Shown here: positions 19,356-29,061 of the stretch, piece by piece | Layout of the letters: every line of letters starts with the position of its first letter | Position numbering within the stretch: the stretch's first letter is position 1 | Assembly: GCA_902521795.1 (NCBI GenBank) | Contig: CABYSX010000001.1 | Span: 1-64,000 of the forward strand | DNA: 64,000 nucleotides | DNA from: an uncultured Alphaproteobacteria bacterium | Lineage (GTDB): Bacteria; Pseudomonadota; Alphaproteobacteria; HIMB59 | Reading direction: 5' to 3' | Program-made: the position numbers and the translations under genes | The notes under the pieces: generated by a model | What the model was told of the DNA's origin: nothing | The model's database searches: none | What the model saw: the letters and a program-made list of their open reading frames with translations, nothing else

Positions 19356-21437
19356 ATGAGATTTCAAAAAAACGTAATAAATAAATGGGATAATAAATTT
19401 AATAAATTATCTAAACTTGATCAGCTAATAGTAAGATCTAACCTACTTGGGGGAGATTTAAAAGTTACCAACTTTGGTGGAGGAAACACCTCCTCCAAGA
19501 TTTCTGTGAAAGATCCTATAACAAAAAAAAATGAAAAGATTTTATATGTTAAAGGGTCAGGAGGAGATTTAGGTTCAATTAGAAAAGATGGTTTTGCAAG
19601 TCTTTATCTAGATAAATTTAATAGCCTTAAAAATATTTACAGGGGCTTTAATCATGAGGATGAAATGGTTGGATATTACCCGATGTGTACGTTTAATAAT
19701 AATCCAAGGGCTGCCAGTATTGACACACCACTTCATGCCTATGTGCCTTATCCTGAAGTAGATCACACTCATCCTGACTCAATTATTGCCTTAGCAACAA
19801 TGAAAAATGGAAGAGATATTATTAAAAAGGTTTATGGAGATAGTGTTGGCTGGATTGATTGGCAAAGACCTGGTTTTGACCTAGGATTAAAAATGGAGAA
19901 CTTAATTCATAAAAATAAAGGTATTATTGGAATAGTTCTTGGTCATCATGGATTGTTTACATGGTCGAATACTAGTAAAGAGTGTTATTCAAATTCTGTA
20001 GACTTAATAAAAAGAGCTCAAATGTATTTAAATAACTCTATTAAAAAATATTCATTTGGAAAGCCCATGTACAAGAATAAATCAAACCCTGAATTTGAGA
20101 TAAAATTAATAACAACTATTCGAGGAAGTCTCTCCAATGAAAACTCAAAAATTCTTCACTTAGACAAATCAGCTATCGCCTTAGAATTTGTTAACTCAAC
20201 AAATTTAAAAAAAGTTGCAGCAATTGGTACTTCTTGCCCTGACCATTTTCTCAGAACAAAAAGATTGCCTATGGTTTTACCTCCATTGTCTGATTTAATT
20301 AAAAATGAAAATAAAATTCACAGTATCGTTAAAACATATTTAGAAAAATATAAGGAAGCATACACAAAGTATTATAATAGAAATAAAAGCAAAGGATCTC
20401 CTAACCTTAGGGACCCCTACCCAGTAATAATTCTAATCCCTGAGTATGGAATGATGTCTTTTGCAAAAAACAAATCAACTGCCCGTATCTCAAGTGAGTT
20501 TTTTTGTAATGCAATGAATGTTATGAAAGGCGCGGAGGGTATAAGCAAATACACAGGACTTACTGAAAAAGAAGCATTTAGAATAGAATATTGGGAATTG
20601 GAGGAAGCAAAATTAAGAAGAATGCCTCCAGAAAAAGAGTTAGCTGGAAAAGTAGCTCTTATTACAGGAGCGGCTGGGGGAATTGGGTCAGCTACTGCAA
20701 GAAAATTCCTTAGTGAGGGTTGTTGTGTAATTTTAACTGATATAGATAAAAAAGCACTTAATACGAAACAGGAGGAATTTAGTAAAGAATTTGGCAGAGA
20801 TGTTGTTCATTCTATATTGATGGATGTTACTAGCGAACAAGATGTTAAAAGAGCTGTATCAAATAGTGTAAATGCTTTTGGTGGTATCGATATACTAGTT
20901 GCAAATGCAGGATTTGCATCCGCAGCACTATTTGAAAAAACATCTTCAAAACTTTGGGATAAAAATATGGATATCTTATCGAAAGGATGTTTTTTAATAA
21001 GTCGTGAGGTATATCAAAAAATGATTGATCAAAAAAATGGAGGCTCAATTATATTTGTCTCAAGCAAAAATAGCTTAAATGCATCAAAGGGAGCATCGGC
21101 TTATAGTGTAGCAAAAAGTTCTTTGCTTCACCTTTCTAGATCTATTGCGCTGGAGGGTTCAAGTCATAAAATTCGTTCAAATGTTGTAAATCCTGATGCT
21201 GTTATTCAAAACTCAAAAATATGGCAAGGTGAGTGGACCAAACAAAGAGCAATCAGTAATAAAATTAGCGTTAATCAAGTTGAGGAATTTTACAAAAACA
21301 GAAGTTTATTGAAAGTAAGCATACTTCCGGAAGATATAGCCGAGGGAATTTACTTCTTTGCAAGTTCCAAATCAAAAAAATCGACAGGAAATATTATCAA
21401 TGTCGATGGAGGTAATATAACATCATTCACTAGATAA
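19356..21437 (+). CDS. rhaD: Bifunctional rhamnulose-1-phosphate aldolase / short-chain dehydrogenase
   Basis: N-terminal class II aldolase (FGGGNTSSK, DHTHPDSIIA) fused to a C-terminal SDR domain (TGAAGGIGSAT, YSVAKSS). Confidence 0.9.
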   Translation: MRFQKNVINKWDNKFNKLSKLDQLIVRSNLLGGDLKVTNFGGGNTSSKISVKDPITKKNEKILYVKGSGGDLGSIRKDGFASLYLDKFNSLKNIYRGFNHEDEMVGYYPMCTFNNNPRAASIDTPLHAYVPYPEVDHTHPDSIIALATMKNGRDIIKKVYGDSVGWIDWQRPGFDLGLKMENLIHKNKGIIGIVLGHHGLFTWSNTSKECYSNSVDLIKRAQMYLNNSIKKYSFGKPMYKNKSNPEFEIKLITTIRGSLSNENSKILHLDKSAIALEFVNSTNLKKVAAIGTSCPDHFLRTKRLPMVLPPLSDLIKNENKIHSIVKTYLEKYKEAYTKYYNRNKSKGSPNLRDPYPVIILIPEYGMMSFAKNKSTARISSEFFCNAMNVMKGAEGISKYTGLTEKEAFRIEYWELEEAKLRRMPPEKELAGKVALITGAAGGIGSATARKFLSEGCCVILTDIDKKALNTKQEEFSKEFGRDVVHSILMDVTSEQDVKRAVSNSVNAFGGIDILVANAGFASAALFEKTSSKLWDKNMDILSKGCFLISREVYQKMIDQKNGGSIIFVSSKNSLNASKGASAYSVAKSSLLHLSRSIALEGSSHKIRSNVVNPDAVIQNSKIWQGEWTKQRAISNKISVNQVEEFYKNRSLLKVSILPEDIAEGIYFFASSKSKKSTGNIINVDGGNITSFTR

Positions 21438-22807
21438 TGGTGTCTTCTAAGAAACTAAATATCGTCCTCGATATTGGTAAAACAAATGTTAAGTTAACAT
21501 TTGTTGATAGTTTAAATAATAAGACAATAAAATTTTTTACAACAAAACAAAAAAATATTTATAGACATGGTATAAAAATTTTAAATTCAAATTCTATATT
21601 TGAGTGGGCACTAAAAAAAATTACATACATTGGAAGAGAACACAATTTAGATAAATTTGTTTGCACTGCTCATGGAACTTCTATTGCTCTTATAAGTTAT
21701 GATGATAAAGAGCTTTTGGCTTGTACTGATTATGAATATAAATTTGATAAATTATTTAATAGTTATAAGAAAATAGCACCTAAATTTAATGAGAGTTTCT
21801 CCCCTTTTTTAGAAAATGGACTTAACATAGGTCAGCAAATTTACTATTTGTATAAAAAAAAACAGCAACTTATCAAAGAAACAAAGTACATCCTTAATTA
21901 CCCTCAGTATATTGTATGGAAACTCACTTCTAGTTTTTCATCTGAGATATCATATGTAGGCTGTCATACACATTTGTGGGATTTTAAAAGAAATAAACTC
22001 TCCTCTTTTGTTAAAAAAATTAAATTAGAAAAGAAATTTCCAAAAATAAAGAAGGCATGGGATACGATAGGACAAAGAGAAATTGGTGGATCAAATTTAA
22101 AAATTATAAATGGTGTTCATGATAGTAATGCGTCCTATTTATATTTTAAAAATTCAGATATCAAAAATTTTACCTTGGTTTCAACGGGAACTTGGTACAT
22201 CATATTTAATCAAAAAACACCTTTAAAAAACCTTAACCCTTCTCTTGACATGTTAGCTAATATTGATGTTTTTGGAAAACCTGTTCCAACTATGAGATTT
22301 ATGGGTGGAAGGGAATATGATCATTTAATGGGAGTATTTAAAATTTCAAATAAAACTAGAGCTATTAAAAATTTTAGTTTTCATAACTATTTGATTTATC
22401 CTAGTTATGCATCTGGTGGAGGATTTTCAATAAATAAAATTAATATTGGTTTTTATGAAGGGCTAAACAAAGGTCAAATTTATTATCTAATTTGTTTATA
22501 TATTTCGTTTGTAATTAATTTTTGTTTAAACCAAATGAAATCCTCAAATACTATAATTCTTGATGGACCTATTACTAAAAATATTACAATTATGAAAATA
22601 CTTTCATCATTGAGAAAAAAACAAAAAGTTCTAAAAAATAAGAGAGAAATAGGAACTACTCTTGGAGCTACAAATTTATTTAATATTAAGAAAAAAAATA
22701 AATTACAAACAGTTGTTATAAAAAAGTATCAAAATCAATCTCTTCAAGCTATTTACAAAAATTGGGAGCAGAACCTTTATAAAAAAGAGTTATTTAGACA
22801 TTCTTAA
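21437..22807 (+). CDS. rhaK: FGGY-family carbohydrate kinase (rhamnulokinase-like)
   Basis: LDIGKTNVK phosphate motif; 'STGTWYIIF'; overlaps the rhaD stop. Confidence 0.75.
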   Translation: MVSSKKLNIVLDIGKTNVKLTFVDSLNNKTIKFFTTKQKNIYRHGIKILNSNSIFEWALKKITYIGREHNLDKFVCTAHGTSIALISYDDKELLACTDYEYKFDKLFNSYKKIAPKFNESFSPFLENGLNIGQQIYYLYKKKQQLIKETKYILNYPQYIVWKLTSSFSSEISYVGCHTHLWDFKRNKLSSFVKKIKLEKKFPKIKKAWDTIGQREIGGSNLKIINGVHDSNASYLYFKNSDIKNFTLVSTGTWYIIFNQKTPLKNLNPSLDMLANIDVFGKPVPTMRFMGGREYDHLMGVFKISNKTRAIKNFSFHNYLIYPSYASGGGFSINKINIGFYEGLNKGQIYYLICLYISFVINFCLNQMKSSNTIILDGPITKNITIMKILSSLRKKQKVLKNKREIGTTLGATNLFNIKKKNKLQTVVIKKYQNQSLQAIYKNWEQNLYKKELFRHS

Positions 22808-22827
22808 TTTTTGTTTAATATAAAAAT

Positions 22828-23982
22828 ATGTTCAGTAGCATTAACAATTGTCACAACTTTGAAGATTTTCGAAATCTAGCAAAAAAAAGACTTCCGTCAC
22901 CAATATTCCATTATATTGATGGCGCAGCTGACGATGAAGTAACTTTTCGAAGGAATACCGAAGCGTATGATAAATGTGACTTAATTCCTAATGTGCTAAC
23001 CGGTGTAAAAGGTATTGACATGTCTACAACTGTAATGGGGCATAAAATAGAAATGCCAATTTATTGCTCCCCAACAGCTTTACAAAGGTTGTTTCACCCT
23101 GATGGAGAGATTGGGGTTGGACTGGCAGCAGAAAAATATGGAACAATGTTTGGGGTTTCTTCTCTAGGAACAGCGAGCATTGAGGAAATATCTAAATTAA
23201 TTTCGACTCCAAAATTATTTCAACTTTATGTGCATAAAGACGAGGGACTAAATAATTATTTAATTGATCAATGCAAAGAACATAATTTCGACACGATGGC
23301 CATTACGGTTGACTCAGCTGTTGGTGGTAATAGGGAAAGAGATTTATATACCGGTTTTACAATTCCATTAAATTTATCTTTAAAAAGTATAATGAGTTTC
23401 GCTACACACCCTGCTTGGGCCTTTAATTATTTCACAAAACCAAAATGGGAATTAAGTAGTTTAAAAAAGCATGTAACTGAGGGCACCAATGTAATGACCA
23501 GTATTGGCGATTACTTTACAAAAATGTTAGACAACTCCTTATCTTGGAAAAAGATTGAGGACATTAATAAAAAATGGGGAAAGCCTCTAGCTATCAAGGG
23601 CATTATGTCTGTAGACGATGCCAGGAAAGCGGTAGATGTTGGAGCATCTGCTATTATGATTTCCAATCATGGTGGAAGACAATTAGATGGATCTCGATCA
23701 CCTTTTGATCAACTTGAAGAAATTGTTAATGCTGTTGGTGATAAAATTGATGTGATATGCGATGGTGGTATCAAAAGAGGAACTCATGTTTTAAAAGCTC
23801 TTTCTTTAGGCGCTAAAGCCTGTTCGGGAGGTAGAATGTATCTTTACGCCTTAGCTGCAGGGGGTCAGAAAGGTGTTGAAATAGCTTTGAACAATCTCAA
23901 AAAAGAAATAGAGAGAGATATGATTTTAATGGGAGTTTCAAATATTAATGAGCTTTCAAAGAAAAACTTAAGATTTAGGTAG
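22828..23982 (+). CDS. lldD: FMN-dependent alpha-hydroxy-acid dehydrogenase (L-lactate dehydrogenase-like)
   Basis: 'SNHGGRQLDGSRSPFDQL', 'YCSPTALQRLFHPDGE', 'DGGIKRGTHVLKAL'. Confidence 0.85.
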   Translation: MFSSINNCHNFEDFRNLAKKRLPSPIFHYIDGAADDEVTFRRNTEAYDKCDLIPNVLTGVKGIDMSTTVMGHKIEMPIYCSPTALQRLFHPDGEIGVGLAAEKYGTMFGVSSLGTASIEEISKLISTPKLFQLYVHKDEGLNNYLIDQCKEHNFDTMAITVDSAVGGNRERDLYTGFTIPLNLSLKSIMSFATHPAWAFNYFTKPKWELSSLKKHVTEGTNVMTSIGDYFTKMLDNSLSWKKIEDINKKWGKPLAIKGIMSVDDARKAVDVGASAIMISNHGGRQLDGSRSPFDQLEEIVNAVGDKIDVICDGGIKRGTHVLKALSLGAKACSGGRMYLYALAAGGQKGVEIALNNLKKEIERDMILMGVSNINELSKKNLRFR

Positions 23983-23988
23983 CAATCA

Positions 23989-24561
23989 TTATTGTTTTGT
24001 TAGTTCTCTAATTAAAATATTCAGGTCGCTAATAAATATTCCTTGATCTATGGATTTATCGAAGTACATGGTGCAATGGTGTCCCAAAAAGTAGTCGTTT
24101 AAAAAATTCAAAACATTTTCTTCACCGCTCCAAGTTTTACTAAAATCTTCAGACGCTTGAAAAAAAGAGTTTAACGATTGCTCAGAGCAATCATTCCAAA
24201 AAGCAGGACAGTAGTTAGTTCCGTCTCCTTTAAATAGATTGATGTATGCATCCAACACAAGGATTTCAAAATTAGGGTAATTAACTTTTTTGTATTGACT
24301 GATATCAACACCATTTAAGTCAGTTAAAAACTGTTTTGATTGCGAGTCATAATACAAGTCATAATTTAAAACTTTAGCTCCTTCAAAATTTTCATTGAAG
24401 AAGAGTATAATTTGATCTCGTGTCTCAATCTCTTCAATCGGATCTAAGGACCAGTAAACTTCTTCTAAATAACCCACACAGTAATCTTGATCGAACGAAT
24501 TAGAAAATAATTTTGAGGAAATTAAAATAGTAAATATAAAAATGAAGAGCTTTATATACAC
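23989..24561 (-). CDS. Hypothetical exported protein
   Basis: 190-aa ORF with signal-peptide-like N-terminus. Confidence 0.5.
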   Translation of the reverse strand: MYIKLFIFIFTILISSKLFSNSFDQDYCVGYLEEVYWSLDPIEEIETRDQIILFFNENFEGAKVLNYDLYYDSQSKQFLTDLNGVDISQYKKVNYPNFEILVLDAYINLFKGDGTNYCPAFWNDCSEQSLNSFFQASEDFSKTWSGEENVLNFLNDYFLGHHCTMYFDKSIDQGIFISDLNILIRELTKQ

Positions 24562-25784
24562 TATAAAAACTTATCAATTGAAAAAGCTGGATTATTTGAT
24601 GTCTCACCGTTTACTAGCCCAGAGATTACTTTTCCAGTAATAGGGCCTAGAGTCCAACCTAGATGATTGTGTCCAAAGCCGTAGAAAAGATTTTCAAGTT
24701 TTGGGGACTTGCTAATAATTGGCAAACAGTCTGGAAGGGTCGGCCTATAGCCCAACCATGAATTTTGATAATCTTGAAGTTTTGGAATGAGTTGTTTAGC
24801 GTAATTATTAATATATTTTAGCCTAGATTCATTGATCTTTTTTTTCGTGCCCGCTAGTTCTACTGTTCCCGCAGCTCTAATTCCATATTCAAGTGGGGTC
24901 AAGTACATGCCGGATTCTATCAAACAAGTTGGACGAGTTAAATAATCTTGCATTCCAAGAAATTCTAAGTGGTACCCCCTTTCTGTTTCAAGAGGTATCC
25001 TTTTATTTTCTAGTTGATTGACTAAATCATTTGAAAAGGCACCACTGCAAATAACCAAGCAATCAAAATCTCGATTGTTGATCTTAAATTTTCTGTAACT
25101 GGGATTTACCGAAAAAACCCTCTCCTTTAAAAATTGCCCACCTTTTTCAAGAAACTTCAAAAATAACTTATTTAATATTGTATCTGGATTTAAAGTGTGG
25201 TGGGCACCAGGGAAATACCAGCCCCCTTTAATACTTTTGCTTAAGTTGGGCTCGAGATCCAAGATCTCGGCCGGAGAGAGACTCACTTGTTCAACATTGT
25301 TTTTTTTTCTAACTTCTATTTGATCAGGGGTTGGCTTTTCTTTCTCATTCATCCAAACATATAAAACTCCTTTATGAGTGACTAAATCTCTGGCACCAAT
25401 CTCAGTCAATAAGGTTTCATAAGATGGCAGGGCATCTTTTAAAAGGCTTGTCATTTGCTCTGCTGTATAGTTCATTGATTTTGAGTTACAGTTTTTAAGA
25501 AATTTAACAATCCAAGGGAACATTTTAGGCAAATAAGACCAACTTATGCTTAGAGGTGAGTCACTATAAAAAATATAACGTAACAAATTCCTCCAAATAT
25601 CTGGTTGATTTAGTGCAGGAACTCCATAATCTGCAATTACGTTTGCATGCCCTCTCGAAGTTCCTGAGCCTGGATCGTTTTGATCAAAAATTGTAACGTT
25701 ATGACCTGAGGACTGTAAATAATAAGATGTGCTCAGTCCAACAATACCCGCCCCAATAACAGCGATATTTTTAACATTACTCAT
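24561..25784 (-). CDS. dadA: D-amino-acid dehydrogenase-like FAD oxidoreductase
   Basis: IAVIGAGIVGLSTSYYL; 'GYRPTLPDCLPIISKSP...GFGHNHLGWTLGPITGK'. Confidence 0.8.
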   Translation of the reverse strand: MSNVKNIAVIGAGIVGLSTSYYLQSSGHNVTIFDQNDPGSGTSRGHANVIADYGVPALNQPDIWRNLLRYIFYSDSPLSISWSYLPKMFPWIVKFLKNCNSKSMNYTAEQMTSLLKDALPSYETLLTEIGARDLVTHKGVLYVWMNEKEKPTPDQIEVRKKNNVEQVSLSPAEILDLEPNLSKSIKGGWYFPGAHHTLNPDTILNKLFLKFLEKGGQFLKERVFSVNPSYRKFKINNRDFDCLVICSGAFSNDLVNQLENKRIPLETERGYHLEFLGMQDYLTRPTCLIESGMYLTPLEYGIRAAGTVELAGTKKKINESRLKYINNYAKQLIPKLQDYQNSWLGYRPTLPDCLPIISKSPKLENLFYGFGHNHLGWTLGPITGKVISGLVNGETSNNPAFSIDKFL

Positions 25785-26248
25785 TAATTATTTCTTCGGT
25801 AATCCCAGGGATATTGAAATTCCATGGACCACATACCAAGCTTATTGAATTTGGCGTACTCTTCATCCTCTATATATTTGTTTGAATATTTTCTGTATGC
25901 AAATGCAAAACCCTTTCTGACTAAGTAACTACTCAAAGACTCTCCATTAACAAAGCACTCACCTAATACTCTTCCATAAAAATCTTTTCCTTCATCTGTG
26001 CAACTAATTTTATTATTTGTAACTTTTTCAATTAAAAAATCTCTTGATATTTTTCCACATGCAACTTTCCCTTCACTTGCAACACACGTTTGGTTTATTT
26101 CAGGGGCGTCTATTCCACTAAAGCGTATTTTCACATCACCTAATCTAATTGTATCTCCGTCAATGACGGTGACATGAGAGGCAAAAAGATTATTTGAAAA
26201 TAGAAATAAAGAAGATAGTGAGCATAAGATGAACTTTTTCAATGACAC
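25784..26248 (-). CDS. Thermonuclease (SNase)-family nuclease, exported
   Basis: 'VIDGDTIRLGDVKIRFSGIDAPEINQTC'. Confidence 0.85.
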   Translation of the reverse strand: MSLKKFILCSLSSLFLFSNNLFASHVTVIDGDTIRLGDVKIRFSGIDAPEINQTCVASEGKVACGKISRDFLIEKVTNNKISCTDEGKDFYGRVLGECFVNGESLSSYLVRKGFAFAYRKYSNKYIEDEEYAKFNKLGMWSMEFQYPWDYRRNN

Positions 26249-26685
26249 GCAATATTATACTTTTTTAATCTCCAGTAATTATAAGGCCAAGGAGTAATAA
26301 ATCCTACAAAAAGCATAATTGGAACTACCCACCATGTAAGCATTGCCCCTCCAGTTAAAATAACGTCAGTGACATTCATAGCAATTTCCATGGAGACCAT
26401 TGAAATAAAGCTCATTCCAAGAGCAGTGCTAATAGCATTTCGTAAAGAAAAACTTTGTCTTAATAGAATTATTGTCTCAAGGATTATACTAGTAATCAGT
26501 CCATTAATTATTGCTAAAATCATAATATTCATGGTAGGCCAAGCAATCTCATTTATTTGAAAGTAATATATTGTGCCGAGATCTCCTATGGCACATCCAA
26601 TTAAACACCATTTAGTGTTGTGTGCACTTTTTTTCCATGTGTGTTTACATTTCCAATTAAAGTTAGTGAGGGCTGAGACAGACAT
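26239..26685 (-). CDS. DUF4396-type multi-TM membrane protein
   Basis: Four-helix hydrophobic profile; 'ALGMSFISMVSMEIAMNVTDVILTGG', 'GFITPWPYNYWRLKKY'. Confidence 0.65.
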   Translation of the reverse strand: MSVSALTNFNWKCKHTWKKSAHNTKWCLIGCAIGDLGTIYYFQINEIAWPTMNIMILAIINGLITSIILETIILLRQSFSLRNAISTALGMSFISMVSMEIAMNVTDVILTGGAMLTWWVVPIMLFVGFITPWPYNYWRLKKYNIACH

Positions 26686-26695
26686 TTTTTTATTT

Positions 26696-26715
26696 ACTAT
26701 ATACTGGTATATAGT
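26696..26715. promoter_or_regulatory. Near-perfect palindrome, candidate CsoR-family operator
   Basis: ACTATATAC-TG-GTATATAGT between divergent DUF4396 and csoR-like genes. Confidence 0.5.
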
Positions 26716-26728
26716 ATATATAACTAAT

Positions 26729-27022
26729 ATGTCAAATGTAATTAAAATAAATAAAAATCCAGACCATATTAAAAATATCCATCGTATTAATCGTATTCAT
26801 GGCCAACTAAAGGGTGTGGAAAAAATGATTGTAGAAAAAAGATATTGCCTTGAAATTTTACAACAAACAAGAGCCATAACTTCTGCAATAAAATCTCTTG
26901 AAAATAATATACTCAATAAACACATTGATCACTGTGTTGTAGATGCTATGAAAAAAAATGAGAAACAAAAAAAACAAAAGATAGAAGAATTACAAGATCT
27001 ACTTAGAAAATTTAATATCTAA
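26729..27022 (+). CDS. csoR: CsoR/RcnR-family metal-sensing repressor (Cys-His-Cys, CsoR-like)
   Basis: 'RIHGQLKGVEKMI..RYCLEILQQ...NKHIDHCV'; start moved to the internal ATG at 26729. Confidence 0.8.
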   Translation: MSNVIKINKNPDHIKNIHRINRIHGQLKGVEKMIVEKRYCLEILQQTRAITSAIKSLENNILNKHIDHCVVDAMKKNEKQKKQKIEELQDLLRKFNI

Positions 27023-27027
27023 AAATA

Positions 27028-27510
27028 TTGTCGTATCTTTTGAAAAGAGTTTTAATATTTATTATTGGTTTAGCAGTAATAATAATTACCCTTCTTTATT
27101 TCTTACAACCCAATCCAATAGAGCCTAAAAATAACGAAACAACCAAAGTGGACATTGATGAAACGTTAATCAGTCAAATTAACTTAGGTAAATCTCTTTA
27201 TGTGACTCACTGTGCATCATGTCATGGAGATAATTTACAAGGTCAACTTAACTGGAGCACAAAAAAAGATGAAGATGGGCATAACCTTTCTCCACCTTTA
27301 AATGGTACAGGTCACACATGGCATCACAGTCAAGAACAGCTCTTTAGCGTAATCAAGTATGGATTTAAAATTTATAATGAAAACTACGATGGTAAGATGC
27401 AGGGAAACGACAAGCTAAATGACAATGACATATGGTCTATCTTAGCTTACATGAAGTCTGTATGGCCTGAGTCGATACAAAAAAAATATGACAGTATAAG
27501 TAAGCATTAA
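27028..27510 (+). CDS. Membrane-anchored c-type cytochrome (TTG start)
   Basis: N-terminal TM; CASCH heme motif; downstream Met (KMQGN). Confidence 0.8.
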   Translation: MSYLLKRVLIFIIGLAVIIITLLYFLQPNPIEPKNNETTKVDIDETLISQINLGKSLYVTHCASCHGDNLQGQLNWSTKKDEDGHNLSPPLNGTGHTWHHSQEQLFSVIKYGFKIYNENYDGKMQGNDKLNDNDIWSILAYMKSVWPESIQKKYDSISKH

Positions 27511-27687
27511 TTTTAAACATAACTAAACTATTTAAACCCATAAAAATACAGCTTTAATTGAAATAAACGTTGAAATTGTTGACTTTGAATCCATTCCATA
27601 AATGCATAATGAAACAGCTTTTAGCTATTTGAAATCACATTCAGTTTGTTACATTTTATAATTAAATTTTCTAGGAGGAGGATTTCT

Positions 27688-28998
27688 ATGAAAATATTAA
27701 AAACGCTTACAGCAATAATTGCGCTTTCTCTATTTGGGGCAAGCTATGCAAATGCTGGTTCTCACGCTTATACAGGCCCTGACCTGTCGGGAGAAAAACT
27801 AACAATCTTTGGTCCATGGTTGGCGCCACAAGATGATGATTTCAGGGATGTCATATCAATCTTTGAAGCAGCAACAGGAGCTTCTGTCGAGTACGGAGGT
27901 TCTGATGAGTTTGAATCAATTATTAATATTGACTGTCAAGCAGGAAGTCCAGCAGATATCGCTGTATTCCCTCAACCAGGATTAGCGGCAAATATTGCAG
28001 CAACAGGTTGTCTTTCACCATTAGGTAATGATGTCAAACAGATGGTTCTTGATAATTATGCAGCAGGTCAATCTTGGGTTGATCTTACAACATACAAAGA
28101 TCCAGCTGGTTTCAAAAAGTTCTATGGTGTATTTTACAGAGTGAATGTAAAAAGTTTAGTATGGTACTCACCAGATAACTTTGAAGACAATGGTTATGAA
28201 ATTCCAACAACCATGGAAGGCTTGTTAGCATTAGCTGATCAAATGGTTAGTGATGGAAATACACCTTTCTGTATTGGTTTGGGATCCGGTGGTGCCACTG
28301 GGTGGCCAGCTACTGATTGGATGGAAGACATTATGCTAAGAACCCATTCACCAAACACTTATGACCAGTGGGTATCGAATGAAATGAAATTCAATGATCA
28401 AAGAGTGATTGATGCCATGGATTTCTTCGGTTCAATTGCGCTTAACGATTCCTATGTAAACGGTGGAACTAAAGCTGTTGCTACAACAGACTTCAGAGAC
28501 TCACCTAATGGACTCTTTACTTCTCCTGCTGAATGCATGATGCATAGACAAGCTAGCTTTATTCCTGCATTCTTCCCTGAAGGATCAGAGGCTGGTGTTG
28601 ACTATGATTTCTTCTACTTTCCACCTTTTGAGTCACAAGACCTTGGAAAACCTGTTCTGGGAGCTGGAACATTAATGGCTCCTACTAATGACAGACCAAT
28701 AACTACAGAATTCATGAAATTCTTGCTTCACCCTGAAGCTAATGAAAGATTCATGGAAAAAGGTGGATTTTTAACACCTCATAAGTATGTGGATATTGAC
28801 AAATACTCAAGCGAGACATTTAAAGGCCTACATGAGATCCTGATGAATGCTACTACATTCAGATTTGATGGATCAGACTTGATGCCTGGTTGGGTTGGAG
28901 CAGGATCTTTCTGGACTGGTATGGTTGATTACACTAATGGTAAATCAGCTAAGGAAGTCGCAGACGAGATACAAGCTAGCTGGGAAGCTGGCCAATAA
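27688..28998 (+). CDS. ABC transporter substrate-binding protein (AglE-like)
   Basis: AGGAGGAGG then MKILKTLTAIIALSLFGASYANAG signal peptide; start moved from 27646; followed by AglF/AglG-like permeases. Confidence 0.85.
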   Translation: MKILKTLTAIIALSLFGASYANAGSHAYTGPDLSGEKLTIFGPWLAPQDDDFRDVISIFEAATGASVEYGGSDEFESIINIDCQAGSPADIAVFPQPGLAANIAATGCLSPLGNDVKQMVLDNYAAGQSWVDLTTYKDPAGFKKFYGVFYRVNVKSLVWYSPDNFEDNGYEIPTTMEGLLALADQMVSDGNTPFCIGLGSGGATGWPATDWMEDIMLRTHSPNTYDQWVSNEMKFNDQRVIDAMDFFGSIALNDSYVNGGTKAVATTDFRDSPNGLFTSPAECMMHRQASFIPAFFPEGSEAGVDYDFFYFPPFESQDLGKPVLGAGTLMAPTNDRPITTEFMKFLLHPEANERFMEKGGFLTPHKYVDIDKYSSETFKGLHEILMNATTFRFDGSDLMPGWVGAGSFWTGMVDYTNGKSAKEVADEIQASWEAGQ

Positions 28999-29014
28999 AA
29001 AGTAATTTTCTTCT

Positions 29015-29048
29015 CTAAGGGCAAATAGTATATTTGCCCTTAGTTTTT
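29015..29048 (+). terminator. Intercistronic stem-loop between SBP and permease genes
   Basis: CTAAGGGCAAATA-GTA-TATTTGCCCTTAG followed by TTTTT; perfect 13-bp stem. Confidence 0.85.
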
Positions 29049-29061
29049 CTTAATACAATTT

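Noticed and set aside
19154-19384. 76-aa plus-strand ORF between rhaS and rhaD
   Set aside because: Low-complexity Phe/Ile/Leu-rich translation of a T-rich intergenic region overlapping the rhaS start and the rhaD start; most likely noncoding promoter/leader DNA.
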